From NCBI GenBank assembly GCA_003533545.1, contig DQEK01000323.1:1-11204 (forward strand): 11,204 nt of DNA, written 5' to 3'. A model generated the notes under the pieces. It ran no database searches. It was given only the letters and a program-made list of their open reading frames with translations, and was not told the origin of the DNA. The stretch comes from Acidobacteriota bacterium (lineage in GTDB: Bacteria > Acidobacteriota > Vicinamibacteria > Vicinamibacterales > UBA8438). The position numbers and the translations under genes are program-made. This document shows positions 1 to 9,125 of this stretch, piece by piece; the stretch's first letter is position 1; every line of letters begins with the position of its first letter.

Positions 1-141
1 CTCGAAGGACTCGGGGCCCGGGTCAGAGTCCCCCAGGACAAGCGCTTTAACCTCTCGTTCACACTGGCCGGGCTCAGCACGTTTTCTAACATGCTGGGAG
101 CTTTCGGAGTGGGGACTGGAGCGGGGGGCGAACTGCCATGA
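1..141 (+). CDS. C-terminal end of an unidentified protein, possibly an outer-membrane protein
   Basis: Frame 1 is open from the window edge to a TGA at 139-141, giving the last 46 residues of a protein that begins upstream. The stop overlaps the next start as ATGA (138-141), the classic arrangement for translational coupling, which together with normal-looking codons argues that the frame is real. The readable tail includes RFNLSFTLAGLSTF, an alternating polar/hydrophobic run that could be a beta-strand, followed by a Gly-rich end. A beta-barrel envelope protein such as an LptD-type protein is one guess, but nothing here proves it. Its position as the first visible gene of a dTDP-sugar operon makes an envelope role reasonable. 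The reading frame is fairly sure; the function is not known. Confidence 0.6.
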   Translation, partial: LEGLGARVRVPQDKRFNLSFTLAGLSTFSNMLGAFGVGTGAGGELP

Positions 142-1205
142 AGGGACTCGTCTTGAGCGGGGGCAAGGGAAGCCGACTGCGACCGCTGACCTACACACGC
201 GCCAAACAACTCGTACCGGTGGCGAACAAGCCGGTGCTGTTCTACGGTATCGAGGCGCTTGTGGCAGCCGGAGTGAAAGACATCGGCATCGTTGTAGGGG
301 ACACACGCGAGGAGATCCGTGCCGCCGTGGGCGACGGGTCTCGCTGGGGTGCAAGTGTGACCTACATCGAGCAGGACGCTCCGCTGGGCCTCGCCCATGC
401 AGTTCTGATCAGCGAGGGATTTCTGGGCCACGACCCGTTCGTCATGTATCTGGGCGACAATCTCCTCAACAAGGGGATCACCCCATTTGTCGAGGAGTTC
501 GTTCGCAACCGCCCGGCGGCACAAATTCTCCTCACTCGCGTCTCCGACCCGCAGATGTTCGGCGTCGCGGAACTACAGGGCGATAATGTGGTGCGGCTGG
601 TCGAAAAGCCCAAGGTGCCCAAGAGCGATCTTGCGCTGGTCGGAGTGTACATGTTCGGCCCCGAGGTGTTCGATTCGGTTAAACAGATCACGCCCAGTTT
701 CCGGAATGAACTGGAGATTACGGACGCTCTCCAGAACCTCATCGACCGCGGCTGCGTGGTACGCCCACATCTGGTCGAGGGCTGGTGGAAAGATACGGGC
801 AAGCTGGATGACATGCTTGAGGCCAACCGCCTGATTCTCGAGACCCTTGAGCGGCGCGTCGACGGATCAGTCGACGACACATCGCAGGTCGAGGGCAAAG
901 TGGTTCTTGAGGCCGGGGCCAAAATCGTCGGGTCGGTGATACGCGGCCCTGTCATCATCGGCAGCAATGCAAAAATCGAACGCGCCTACGTGGGTCCATT
1001 CACCTCGATCATGAACGACGTAACCGTGCAAGGATCCGAAATCGAGCACAGCATCGTCCTTGAAGGAAGCGTGCTCAGCGAACTCTCCAACCGGGTCATT
1101 GACAGCCTGATCGGACGTAACGTGCGTATCGTCCGGCAACCGGTCAAACCGTCGGCTTATCGCTTCATGCTCGGCGACAACTCCGAGGTCGGCATCAGAT
1201 GGTGA
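138..1205 (+). CDS. rfbA: Glucose-1-phosphate thymidylyltransferase, long form (RmlA/RfbA type)
   Basis: Predicted to join dTTP and glucose-1-phosphate to give dTDP-glucose and pyrophosphate, the first step of dTDP-deoxysugar synthesis in the cytoplasm. The 355-residue protein has the nucleotidyltransferase signature GGKGSRLRP at residues 8-16, a metal/nucleotide-binding LGDN at 105-108, EKPK at 156-159, ELEITDA at 191-197 and WKDTG at 217-221. Residues from about 250 to the end show repeated short Ile/Val/Gly-rich turns (VIRGPVIIG, IEHSIVLEG, DSLIGRNV), consistent with a left-handed beta-helix tail. This tail separates the long RmlA form (about 355 aa, StrD/archaeal-like) from the E. coli type of about 290 aa. 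The ATG overlaps the upstream stop, and a run of six G (123-128) may act as ribosome-binding site. rfbB follows with a 7-bp overlap, supporting the dTDP-glucose assignment. Another NDP-sugar specificity is possible but less likely. Confidence 0.93.
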   Translation: MKGLVLSGGKGSRLRPLTYTRAKQLVPVANKPVLFYGIEALVAAGVKDIGIVVGDTREEIRAAVGDGSRWGASVTYIEQDAPLGLAHAVLISEGFLGHDPFVMYLGDNLLNKGITPFVEEFVRNRPAAQILLTRVSDPQMFGVAELQGDNVVRLVEKPKVPKSDLALVGVYMFGPEVFDSVKQITPSFRNELEITDALQNLIDRGCVVRPHLVEGWWKDTGKLDDMLEANRLILETLERRVDGSVDDTSQVEGKVVLEAGAKIVGSVIRGPVIIGSNAKIERAYVGPFTSIMNDVTVQGSEIEHSIVLEGSVLSELSNRVIDSLIGRNVRIVRQPVKPSAYRFMLGDNSEVGIRW

Positions 1206-2236
1206 AGCCCACGGTCGAAACCTTAGTCACCGGAGGCGCGGGCTTCATCGGTAGTAACTTCGTGTTGCACGCGCTCGACACGCACCCCAACTGGCGGGTC
1301 ACAACCCTCGATAAACTGACCTATGCTGGGCGTCTTGAGAATCTTCAAAAGGTCATTGACGACCCTCGTCACCGATTCATCGAGGGCGACGTCACTGATG
1401 CAGCGGTAGCCGGTCCCCTGGTGCGCGCATCGGACATAGTCATCCACTTCGCCGCCGAAACCCACGTTGACCGATCACTACAAGAGGCAGGGGCATTCAT
1501 CACCACCGACGTATATGGCAGTTTCGTGCTGCTTGACGCCGCTCGCGAGTCCGACCGACTCCGGTGCTTCGTGCAAATCTCCACCGACGAGGTCTACGGT
1601 AGCGTTGAAAAGGGCTCCAGTAGAGAAACCGACGAGATTAGACCCCGAAATCCGTATGCGGCGAGTAAGGCCGGCGCCGACCGGCTCGCCTATAGCTACT
1701 GGGCGACCCACGGCGTCCCGGTCATTATCACGCGGGGTTCAAACAACTACGGTCGGCACCAATTTCCAGAAAAGGTCATTCCTCTGTTCGTCACTAACGC
1801 GATCGACCGACTGCCGGTCCCGCTCTATGGAGACGGTAAAAACATTCGGGACTGGCTCCACGTCGAGGACCACTGCCGCGCAATCGACCTACTAATCGAG
1901 AAGGGTAACGCCGGAGAGGTCTACAACATCGGGGGGGGGAACGAAGTCCAGAACATCGACCTGACCCACCGAATTCTTGAGCTACTTGACCGGCCCACCT
2001 CGTTGATCACGCCGGTCGAAGATCGGCTGGGACACGACCGCCGCTACTCGGTGGACACCGGTAAGCTCCGGGCACTCGGATGGCGGCCTCGGCACCCGTT
2101 CGAAGAAGGATTGCGCGCTACCGTCGATTGGTACCGTAAGAACGAGTGGTGGTGGCGGCCGATTAAAGAAGCCGATCCAGCCTACCGTGACTACTACGAA
2201 ACGCAATACGGTCGACGTCACGACGGCAGGGCTTAG
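1199..2236 (+). CDS. rfbB: dTDP-glucose 4,6-dehydratase (RmlB/RfbB)
   Basis: Converts dTDP-glucose to dTDP-4-keto-6-deoxyglucose using bound NAD. This 345-residue extended SDR has the Rossmann motif GGAGFIG at residues 12-18, AAETHVDRS at 85-93, the dehydratase signature STDEVYG at 128-134 with the Thr-Asp-Glu triad T129/D130/E131, and catalytic Tyr153 and Lys157 in YAASK. The family block SNNYGRHQFPEK (181-192) and LGHDRRYSVD (277-286) are also present; the usual Pro after YG is Arg here. Length is normal. The ATG overlaps the end of rfbA by 7 bp, and GAGGT (1185-1189) is a well-placed Shine-Dalgarno. A run of nine G (1931-1939) encodes Gly-Gly-Gly in the conserved YNIGGGNE segment. Assignment is secure. 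Confidence 0.96.
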   Translation: MVKPTVETLVTGGAGFIGSNFVLHALDTHPNWRVTTLDKLTYAGRLENLQKVIDDPRHRFIEGDVTDAAVAGPLVRASDIVIHFAAETHVDRSLQEAGAFITTDVYGSFVLLDAARESDRLRCFVQISTDEVYGSVEKGSSRETDEIRPRNPYAASKAGADRLAYSYWATHGVPVIITRGSNNYGRHQFPEKVIPLFVTNAIDRLPVPLYGDGKNIRDWLHVEDHCRAIDLLIEKGNAGEVYNIGGGNEVQNIDLTHRILELLDRPTSLITPVEDRLGHDRRYSVDTGKLRALGWRPRHPFEEGLRATVDWYRKNEWWWRPIKEADPAYRDYYETQYGRRHDGRA

Positions 2237-2248
2237 TGTGCAGTAACA

Positions 2249-3229
2249 GTGCCCGAGACGATTCTCGTTACCGGCGCTGCCGGCTTTGTCGGCAGCCACC
2301 TTCTGACACTCCTGGATCGCTCCGGTGGCACCGCGGCGCTCGCCGCTTGGCGTCGGCCCGAACACGGTCGACCCGATACGAGTTTCTGCCCGCCCAGACC
2401 GACACCGGATCCGACTCACGTCGCCTGGCACGAGGTCGATCTGCTCGACAGAAGTGCGGTCGCCAAAGCGATCGCCGACCTCAGGCCGACTCAGGTATAC
2501 CACTGCGCGGGCGCCGCCGACGTAAGAAGTTCCTGGTCGAACAACTACACGACCCTCCGCACCAACGTCCTGGGAACCGAGCATTTGATCGTGGCGCTTC
2601 GTGACCATGCGGCGAATGCGCGTCTCCTGATACCTGGCTCGGCGCTCGTGTATCGACCGTTATCCACCGCCGTTAAGGAGTCAGACCATTTGGGCCCGGT
2701 CAGCCCCTACGGGTTGAGCAAGCTCGCCCAAGAGATGCTGGGACTAGCTGCGGTGCGACAAAACGGATTAACGGTGCTCGTGAGTCGCTCGTTCACCCAT
2801 ATCGGCCCGGGACAGTCGCCAGCATTCGCCGTATCGAACTTCGCTCATCAGATCGCGCGCATTGAAGCAGGCCAAGCTGAACCGGTGCTCTCAGTGGGAA
2901 ACCTGGAAGCACGCCGAGACCTAACAGACGTCCGGGACACGATTCGAGCGTACCAGCTCCTGATGTCAGACGGCAGAACCGCCAGACCTTACAACGTCTG
3001 CACTGGCACAGCGCACCGCGTTGGCGAAGTGCTTGACAGGCTACTGGACGGTTCGACTGCCGACATCACCATTAGGCAGGACCCCTCCCGGGCCCGGCCC
3101 AGCGACAACCCTCTGCTCTTGGGTAATCCCACCCGCATTTCCGAAGAGGTGGGGTGGCTGCCCAAGATACCGCTGGCCCAAACTCTCTCGGACATCCTCA
3201 ACTATTGGCGCAGCGTCATCGTTCGGTGA
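2249..3229 (+). CDS. Extended SDR, probable 4-keto-6-deoxy-sugar reductase (Rmd-like)
   Basis: A 326-residue NAD(P)-dependent SDR. It shows GAAGFVG at 9-15, the conserved SDR Tyr154 and Lys158 in YGLSK, and a C-terminal part (SFTHIGPGQSP at 181-191, VGNLEARRDLTDVRD at 216-230, RARPSDNPLL at 281-290) that strongly recalls GDP-6-deoxy-D-mannose reductase (Rmd). Aligned with RmlB, the catalytic Thr position is Ser131 in GSALVYR, while the dehydratase-specific Asp-Glu pair is replaced by Ala132-Leu133. That fits a reductase rather than a 4,6-dehydratase. As it sits 12 bp after rfbB, its likely substrate is dTDP-4-keto-6-deoxyglucose, giving a dTDP-6-deoxyhexose such as dTDP-fucose. The Rmd-like sequence instead suggests a GDP-sugar, and the two cannot be separated here. 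The GTG start is the only one that keeps the Rossmann strand; no good Shine-Dalgarno is visible. Confidence 0.8.
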   Translation: MPETILVTGAAGFVGSHLLTLLDRSGGTAALAAWRRPEHGRPDTSFCPPRPTPDPTHVAWHEVDLLDRSAVAKAIADLRPTQVYHCAGAADVRSSWSNNYTTLRTNVLGTEHLIVALRDHAANARLLIPGSALVYRPLSTAVKESDHLGPVSPYGLSKLAQEMLGLAAVRQNGLTVLVSRSFTHIGPGQSPAFAVSNFAHQIARIEAGQAEPVLSVGNLEARRDLTDVRDTIRAYQLLMSDGRTARPYNVCTGTAHRVGEVLDRLLDGSTADITIRQDPSRARPSDNPLLLGNPTRISEEVGWLPKIPLAQTLSDILNYWRSVIVR

Positions 3230-3460
3230 ACTAACCGGACCCGCGGATGTACACGGGGAAAATCCGAACGACCGAGGATTAGACTCCTATGCGCCCAACG
3301 TCGAAGACCAGGACCCGCACCGCCTTCACCGATCAAGGCAGGTGACGGGACCACCCGGCGGCCAATTCAACTCGTCGGACGTCACAAAGGGCCGAACCGG
3401 CCTTCAGCAACGGTAGGCGGGTCACTTGCGCCGGACTGATCTGGCCCGCATAATGACGGC
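3230..3460. other. Intergenic region after the sugar operon
   Basis: No convincing gene or RNA is visible in these 231 bp. A frame read across from the preceding gene is an out-of-frame shadow. A short stem (AAGG, bulged G, CCG, loop AAC, CGGCCTT) lies at 3387-3404 but lacks a following T-run, so it is at best a weak terminator for the operon. A promoter-like pair for the next gene lies at the right edge. Confidence 0.6.
3426..3454 (+). promoter_or_regulatory. Candidate promoter of the secreted-protein gene
   Basis: CATAAT at 3449-3454 matches a sigma-70 -10 box at five of six bases. TTGCGC at 3426-3431 is a partial -35 with 17-bp spacing. The -10 ends 6 nt before the ATG at 3461, so transcription would begin at or next to the start codon, giving a leaderless mRNA. 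No Shine-Dalgarno precedes the ATG, which agrees. Confidence 0.45.
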
Positions 3461-4030
3461 ATGTTTCTGCGTTTGCTTGTGGTCAGTTGGCTGGTGGGCA
3501 CGCCGTTTGGACCCTTACCGGCGATAGCTGCCACCACTGAACCGCAACGTCAGCAACCAGTCCCTCGACCGTTTCCTCGTCCCGAGGACCCCGGCCAAGA
3601 CCCCACTCTGGCGCCAACCAAGGAGCAGGCAGAAGCGACTCCCTCCTTGACTGACCAGGGCGAGCCCAGCGAGACCACACTGGGGTTTCCGATTTACCCG
3701 AGCGCGAGATACTTGACGTCATACGACGCGGGTCGGAACCAGCGGTACTACCTTTTCGGAACCAACTCCACCTTTGAGGAAATGGTTCAGTATTACGCGA
3801 TTGTGCTGGATGAACGCGGCGACCGTGTATTCGACGCACCCGCCACGCATGTCTTCGAAATCGGACGCTTCTCAGAGGATGACATGGCGTTCCCGCCCGG
3901 CGTTACGGTGAAGGACTACACGTGGAACGGTTCAGACGGATATCTGCACACCAACGGGAATCAGGCGGAGCGTTTCAAAACGGTCATTCAGATAGTCCCG
4001 GCACTGCCTGAGCAAGCCCGCAGTCAGTAG
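3461..4030 (+). CDS. Small secreted protein of unknown function
   Basis: A 189-residue protein. Residues 1-23 look like a signal peptide (Arg4, a hydrophobic stretch, then an Ala-Ile-Ala end), implying export. Residues 25-75 are Pro/Gln/Glu-rich and probably a disordered linker. Residues 75-182 look like one folded domain: GFPIYPSARY at 75-84, an aromatic-rich RYYLFG at 95-100, a helix-like FEEMVQYYAIVL at 105-116, then FPPGVTVKDYTW at 144-155 and a final VIQIVP strand at 175-180. From memory, similar secreted proteins recur in Acidobacteriota genomes without assigned function; no search was done. The 'short distance then FEEMVQYY' layout resembles small periplasmic alpha/beta domains. It stands alone, with its own promoter-like box and no operon partner; the convergent thiC stop is 7 bp away. 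Function unknown. Confidence 0.78.
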   Translation: MFLRLLVVSWLVGTPFGPLPAIAATTEPQRQQPVPRPFPRPEDPGQDPTLAPTKEQAEATPSLTDQGEPSETTLGFPIYPSARYLTSYDAGRNQRYYLFGTNSTFEEMVQYYAIVLDERGDRVFDAPATHVFEIGRFSEDDMAFPPGVTVKDYTWNGSDGYLHTNGNQAERFKTVIQIVPALPEQARSQ

Positions 4031-4037
4031 CCAGACG

Positions 4038-5783
<1,746 letters not shown>

Positions 5784-5817
5784 CTAGGCCTCGTCTGCCC
5801 CAGTCGAGCGGCCTACA

Positions 5818-5823
5818 TATAGT
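5818..5823 (+). promoter_or_regulatory. Candidate -10 box of glyA
   Basis: TATAGT at 5818-5823, overlapped by a second match TAGAAT at 5823-5828, lies about 75 bp before the glyA ATG and implies a leader of roughly 65-70 nt starting near 5830. The -35 region is poor. It is embedded in CTAC-ATATA-GTAG (5813-5825), a short inverted repeat that might be an operator, though four-base arms are weak evidence. Confidence 0.4.
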
Positions 5824-5888
5824 AGAATTGTGAGCCATCACGACCGGTTGTCGCGTTCGTTTCGACCCCTTCCACCAGACGTTTTTCG

Positions 5889-5895
5889 AAAGGAA
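5889..5895 (+). promoter_or_regulatory. Ribosome-binding site deciding the glyA start
   Basis: AAAGGAA sits just before the ATG at 5899 and favours that start over the in-frame GTG at 5830, which has no Shine-Dalgarno and would add 23 residues outside the usual SHMT N-terminus. Confidence 0.7.
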
Positions 5896-5898
5896 ATC

Positions 5899-7182
5899 AT
5901 GCCCCCGATCACCGACAGCCCGGTGAGCAGCCGCTGGAAACCTCTGGTCGATACCGACCCGGCGATCGCTGAGGTCGTGCGTAACGAGACGACGCGACAG
6001 AACTCCGGGCTTGAGTTAATCGCTTCCGAGAATTTCGTCAGCGCGGCGGTGATGGACACTGTGGGATCGGTGCTGACGAACAAGTACGCCGAGGGCTATC
6101 CCGGGCGCCGCTACTATGGCGGCTGCGAGTTCGTTGACGTCGCCGAGTCATTAGCGATCGAACGCGCTCTCGCGCTGTTTGGTGCCGACCACGCCAACGT
6201 CCAGCCGCACTCAGGCGCACAGGCTAATATGGCGGCGTACTTCGCACTTATCAACCCTGGCGACACGGTCCTCGGCATGAACCTTGCCCACGGGGGACAC
6301 CTGACCCATGGACACCACCTGAATTTCTCCGGCCAGCTCTACAACATCATTCCCTACGGTGTGCGCCAGGAGGATGAGCGCATCGATTATGACGAGCTTG
6401 AGCGTCTCGCTCGAGAGCATACTCCGGCAATGATCGTGGTCGGTGCAAGCGCCTACCCTCGAGTCATTGATTTCGCCAGGATTGGGGCGGTCGCTAACGA
6501 AATCGGCGCAACCATGATGACCGATATGGCCCACGTCGCCGGGCTTGTCGCCGCAGGAGTTCATCCGAGCCCGGTTCCCTACTCCGACATCGTGACCACC
6601 ACGACCCACAAGACCCTTCGAGGTCCCCGTGGGGGTCTGGTTCTGTGTCGAGAGGCACACGCCAAAGCCGTGAACCGCGCGTTGTTCCCCGGCGTCCAAG
6701 GGGGGCCACTGATGCACGTGATAGCGGCCAAGGCGGTCTGTCTCAAGGAAGCCGCCGAACCCGCATTCGCGGAGTACCAACGGCAAACCGTGACCAACGC
6801 GGCAAGACTCGGCGCCGGGCTCGTGGATGCCGGTTTCCGGCTAGTCAGCGGAGGCACTGACAACCACCTCGTGCTGGTCGACGTCTTCTCAAAGGGCATC
6901 ACAGGTAAGCACGCCGAAGCGGCGCTTGGGCGAGCCGGCATTACGGTCAACAAGAACGCAATCCCGTTCGACGAAAACCCCCCGATGGTGGCCAGCGGGA
7001 TTCGCATCGGGACACCAGCGATCACGACCAGGGGGATGATGGAATCGGAGATGGATCAAATCGCTGGCTACATCGAACGCGTCCTCACGGCCCCTGAGGA
7101 CACCGCGGTGATCGACATGGTCCGTAAAGAGGTCGAGACGTTGTGCGAGAAGTTTCCTCTGTATCCGAACCAGGAGGCTTAG
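5899..7182 (+). CDS. glyA: Serine hydroxymethyltransferase
   Basis: PLP enzyme interconverting serine plus tetrahydrofolate with glycine plus methylene-tetrahydrofolate, the main source of one-carbon units, in the cytoplasm. At 427 residues it has the usual bacterial SHMT length. Visible signatures: LELIASENF at 38-46, [15 protein letters not shown] at 61-75, QPHSGAQAN at 102-110, DMAHVAG at 209-215 (Asp209 should pair with the PLP ring nitrogen), [14 protein letters not shown] at 233-246 with Lys238 forming the Schiff base, FPGVQGGP at 263-270, and [14 protein letters not shown] at 366-379. The start at 5899 is set by AAAGGAA. An upstream in-frame GTG at 5830 lies 6 nt after a -10-like box and could allow a minor longer form. 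The next gene starts inside its last 40 bp, implying co-transcription. Assignment is secure. Confidence 0.97.
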   Translation: MPPITDSPVSSRWKPLVDTDPAIAEVVRNETTRQNSGLELIASENFVSAAVMDTVGSVLTNKYAEGYPGRRYYGGCEFVDVAESLAIERALALFGADHANVQPHSGAQANMAAYFALINPGDTVLGMNLAHGGHLTHGHHLNFSGQLYNIIPYGVRQEDERIDYDELERLAREHTPAMIVVGASAYPRVIDFARIGAVANEIGATMMTDMAHVAGLVAAGVHPSPVPYSDIVTTTTHKTLRGPRGGLVLCREAHAKAVNRALFPGVQGGPLMHVIAAKAVCLKEAAEPAFAEYQRQTVTNAARLGAGLVDAGFRLVSGGTDNHLVLVDVFSKGITGKHAEAALGRAGITVNKNAIPFDENPPMVASGIRIGTPAITTRGMMESEMDQIAGYIERVLTAPEDTAVIDMVRKEVETLCEKFPLYPNQEA

Positions 7183-9116
7183 CCAGAAAAGTCAGTGCCG
7201 CATTTGCCCGAGGCGGTGCGCTGGCCGATGCTCTCCCCTCGTTCGAACCACGAGACAGTCAGCGGCGCATGGCGGTAGCCATCGCGGAGGTGTTCGAAAG
7301 CGACGGGGTGCTACTCGTGGAGGCGGGCACTGGTACCGGTAAGACGCTCGCCTACTTAGTCCCAGCAATCCTTAGCGGGCACCGCGTGCTGCTCTCTACC
7401 GGCACCAAACAACTGCAGGATCAGATTTACAACAAGGACCTCCCGACCCTACGAGATGTGCTGCAAGTGAGGTTCACGGCCACGTATATGAAAGGACGCG
7501 GGAACTATCTGTGCCTGCATCGCCTCGACGCCTTTCATGCAGGAGAGGAATTGCTCAGTCCGGTGGACAGAGGCCACTTCGCATCGATCGAAGAGTGGGC
7601 CGAACAAACCAGCACCGGAGACCGCACAGAGATTGAGGACCTGCCAGACGACCTGCCCTTCTGGGGCGACATCTCGGCCACGTCGGAGAACTGCATAGGC
7701 ACCGAGTGTCCCCAGTACGACGCCTGTTTCGTGACCCAAATGCGGAGACAGGCCGCCGAGTCCGACCTCGTGATCGTCAACCACCACCTGCTGTGCGCCG
7801 ATGCCGCTGTCCGCCAATCAGACTACGGTGAGGTAATTCCCGCGTGCCATTACGCGGTCATCGATGAAGCGCACCAACTCGAAGATGTCGCAACGCAGTA
7901 CTTCGGTGTCTCAATCAGCCCTCGTCGATTTGAGCGGCTAACCCGAGACGCGCACCGGTATATCGACCGCGATCTGGAACACACCCCAGAGGAGGCGAAA
8001 CCGGTGCGAGCAGTCATCGACCTGGCGGAACGGTATGCCGAGGTCTTCTTCGGTGCGGCGCGAATGTGTCTGTCATCCGTCGACCGGATGCGAATCGACC
8101 CGGATACGCTCGCACCGGTAGCGGAGTCAGGGCACCGACTTGCCAGCACACTCCGGAGCCTCGACGCACCGCTGGCTCGCATCACCGAGCGTTCTGAAGA
8201 CCTTCACTCGCTGGGTCGACGCGCCAGCGAGTTAGCCAATCACCTCGACTTTGTGCTGGAAGCGGCAGACCCAGGCTTTGTGTATTTCCTCGAACGCCGG
8301 GGCCAGGGCCTATTTCTTCGAGCTTCGCCGGTCGACGTGTCGGCGATCATTCGGAAACTGCTACTCGACAGGATGCGAGCCACAATTCTTACCTCCGCGA
8401 CACTGGCCGTGGATGGCTCGTTTGACTACCAGCGGGTGCGCCTAGGTATCAGCAACGCCATCGAAGTCCGCCTAGAGCCGGAGTTCGACTACGCGAAGCA
8501 GACCGTTCTCTATTTACCCGAGGAGATGCCGGAACCGCGGGCATCGAACTTCACTCAAGCTGCGGCCACTGAGATCGCAGGCCTGCTCGAGGCCACACGA
8601 GGACGGGCCTTCGTCTTGTTCACAAGTCACGCAAACTTGCGCGAGGTACACCGCCTTATTACCGACTCCGTCGCCTTTCCATTACTAGTCCAAGGAACCG
8701 CACCCCGCTCTGTTCTTCTTCGTAACTTCAAAGCGACGCCGAATGGCGTGCTGCTCGCCACTTCCAGCTTCTGGCAAGGGGTCGATGTATCTGGCGACAC
8801 GCTGAGTTGCGTGATCATTGACAAACTCCCATTCGCTACACCGGACGATCCAATCACGGCGGCGCGGATACAGGCGATAACCGAAGGTGGTGGCAACCCG
8901 TTCGCAGAGTACCAGGTGCCATTGGCAATCCTGAGCCTCCTGCAGGGTATGGGCCGGTTAATTCGGCACCGGAAGGATCGGGGCGTGCTGTCGATCCTTG
9001 ACCCGCGAGTTCTCACCAAAGGCTACGGCCAACGCTTCCTGGCGTCACTACCCCCCGCACCGATCGTCCGCAGCGTGAAAGATGTACGAAAGTTTCTGGA
9101 CCTCCAAGGGATGTAG
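7143..9116 (+). CDS. ATP-dependent DNA helicase, DinG/YoaA (XPD-like Fe-S) family
   Basis: Superfamily 2 helicase of the XPD/DinG group, predicted to unwind DNA 5' to 3' during repair or at R-loops. Over 657 residues it shows a Q-motif-like [11 protein letters not shown] at 34-44, Walker A AGTGTGKT at 61-68, four cysteines placed as for the 4Fe-4S domain (C124, C184, C189, C195), NHHLL at 213-217, DEAH at 241-244, TSAT at 417-420, a motif V region SFWQGVD at 542-548 and motif [10 protein letters not shown] at 601-608. No exonuclease domain precedes the helicase. The length is nearer to YoaA than to E. coli DinG, so no symbol is assigned. The GTG at 7143 is preceded by AAAGAGG (7126-7132). No standard in-frame start follows until ATG 7269, which would cut the Q-motif region. 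It overlaps glyA by 40 bp out of frame and is probably co-transcribed. Confidence 0.92.
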   Translation: MREVSSVSEPGGLARKVSAAFARGGALADALPSFEPRDSQRRMAVAIAEVFESDGVLLVEAGTGTGKTLAYLVPAILSGHRVLLSTGTKQLQDQIYNKDLPTLRDVLQVRFTATYMKGRGNYLCLHRLDAFHAGEELLSPVDRGHFASIEEWAEQTSTGDRTEIEDLPDDLPFWGDISATSENCIGTECPQYDACFVTQMRRQAAESDLVIVNHHLLCADAAVRQSDYGEVIPACHYAVIDEAHQLEDVATQYFGVSISPRRFERLTRDAHRYIDRDLEHTPEEAKPVRAVIDLAERYAEVFFGAARMCLSSVDRMRIDPDTLAPVAESGHRLASTLRSLDAPLARITERSEDLHSLGRRASELANHLDFVLEAADPGFVYFLERRGQGLFLRASPVDVSAIIRKLLLDRMRATILTSATLAVDGSFDYQRVRLGISNAIEVRLEPEFDYAKQTVLYLPEEMPEPRASNFTQAAATEIAGLLEATRGRAFVLFTSHANLREVHRLITDSVAFPLLVQGTAPRSVLLRNFKATPNGVLLATSSFWQGVDVSGDTLSCVIIDKLPFATPDDPITAARIQAITEGGGNPFAEYQVPLAILSLLQGMGRLIRHRKDRGVLSILDPRVLTKGYGQRFLASLPPAPIVRSVKDVRKFLDLQGM

Positions 9117-9119
9117 ACT
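9114..9119 (+). promoter_or_regulatory. Candidate -10 box of the TPR-protein gene
   Basis: TAGACT includes the TAG stop of the helicase gene and ends 6 nt before the GTG at 9126. No Shine-Dalgarno sits in the usual window: the closest purine run, AAGGGA, is about 15 nt upstream. Initiation at this box would give a leaderless mRNA. No good -35 is seen, and read-through from the helicase gene is the alternative. Confidence 0.3.
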
Positions 9120-9125
9120 GGCACA

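Noticed and set aside
362..967. Minus-strand frame of 201 codons opposite rfbA
   Set aside because: Ser/Arg/Thr-rich composition typical of antisense shadows in GC-rich genes; no domain seen.
1982..2608. Long minus-strand frame (208 codons) opposite rfbB and the SDR gene
   Set aside because: It runs antisense to two secure genes, has no recognisable motif and crosses their boundary; GC-rich codons keep the opposite strand open.
3021..3416. Plus-strand frame running from the SDR gene into the intergenic region
   Set aside because: Out of frame with the SDR over most of its length, no domain, and the part beyond 3229 is low-complexity polar sequence.
3230..3460. tRNA or small structured RNA in the intergenic gap
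   Set aside because: No T-loop-like GTTCGANNC, no CCA end and no cloverleaf pairing found by eye; only short stems.
6211..6786. Minus-strand frame of 191 codons opposite glyA
   Set aside because: Antisense to a secure glyA with all its motifs; no independent start signal or domain.
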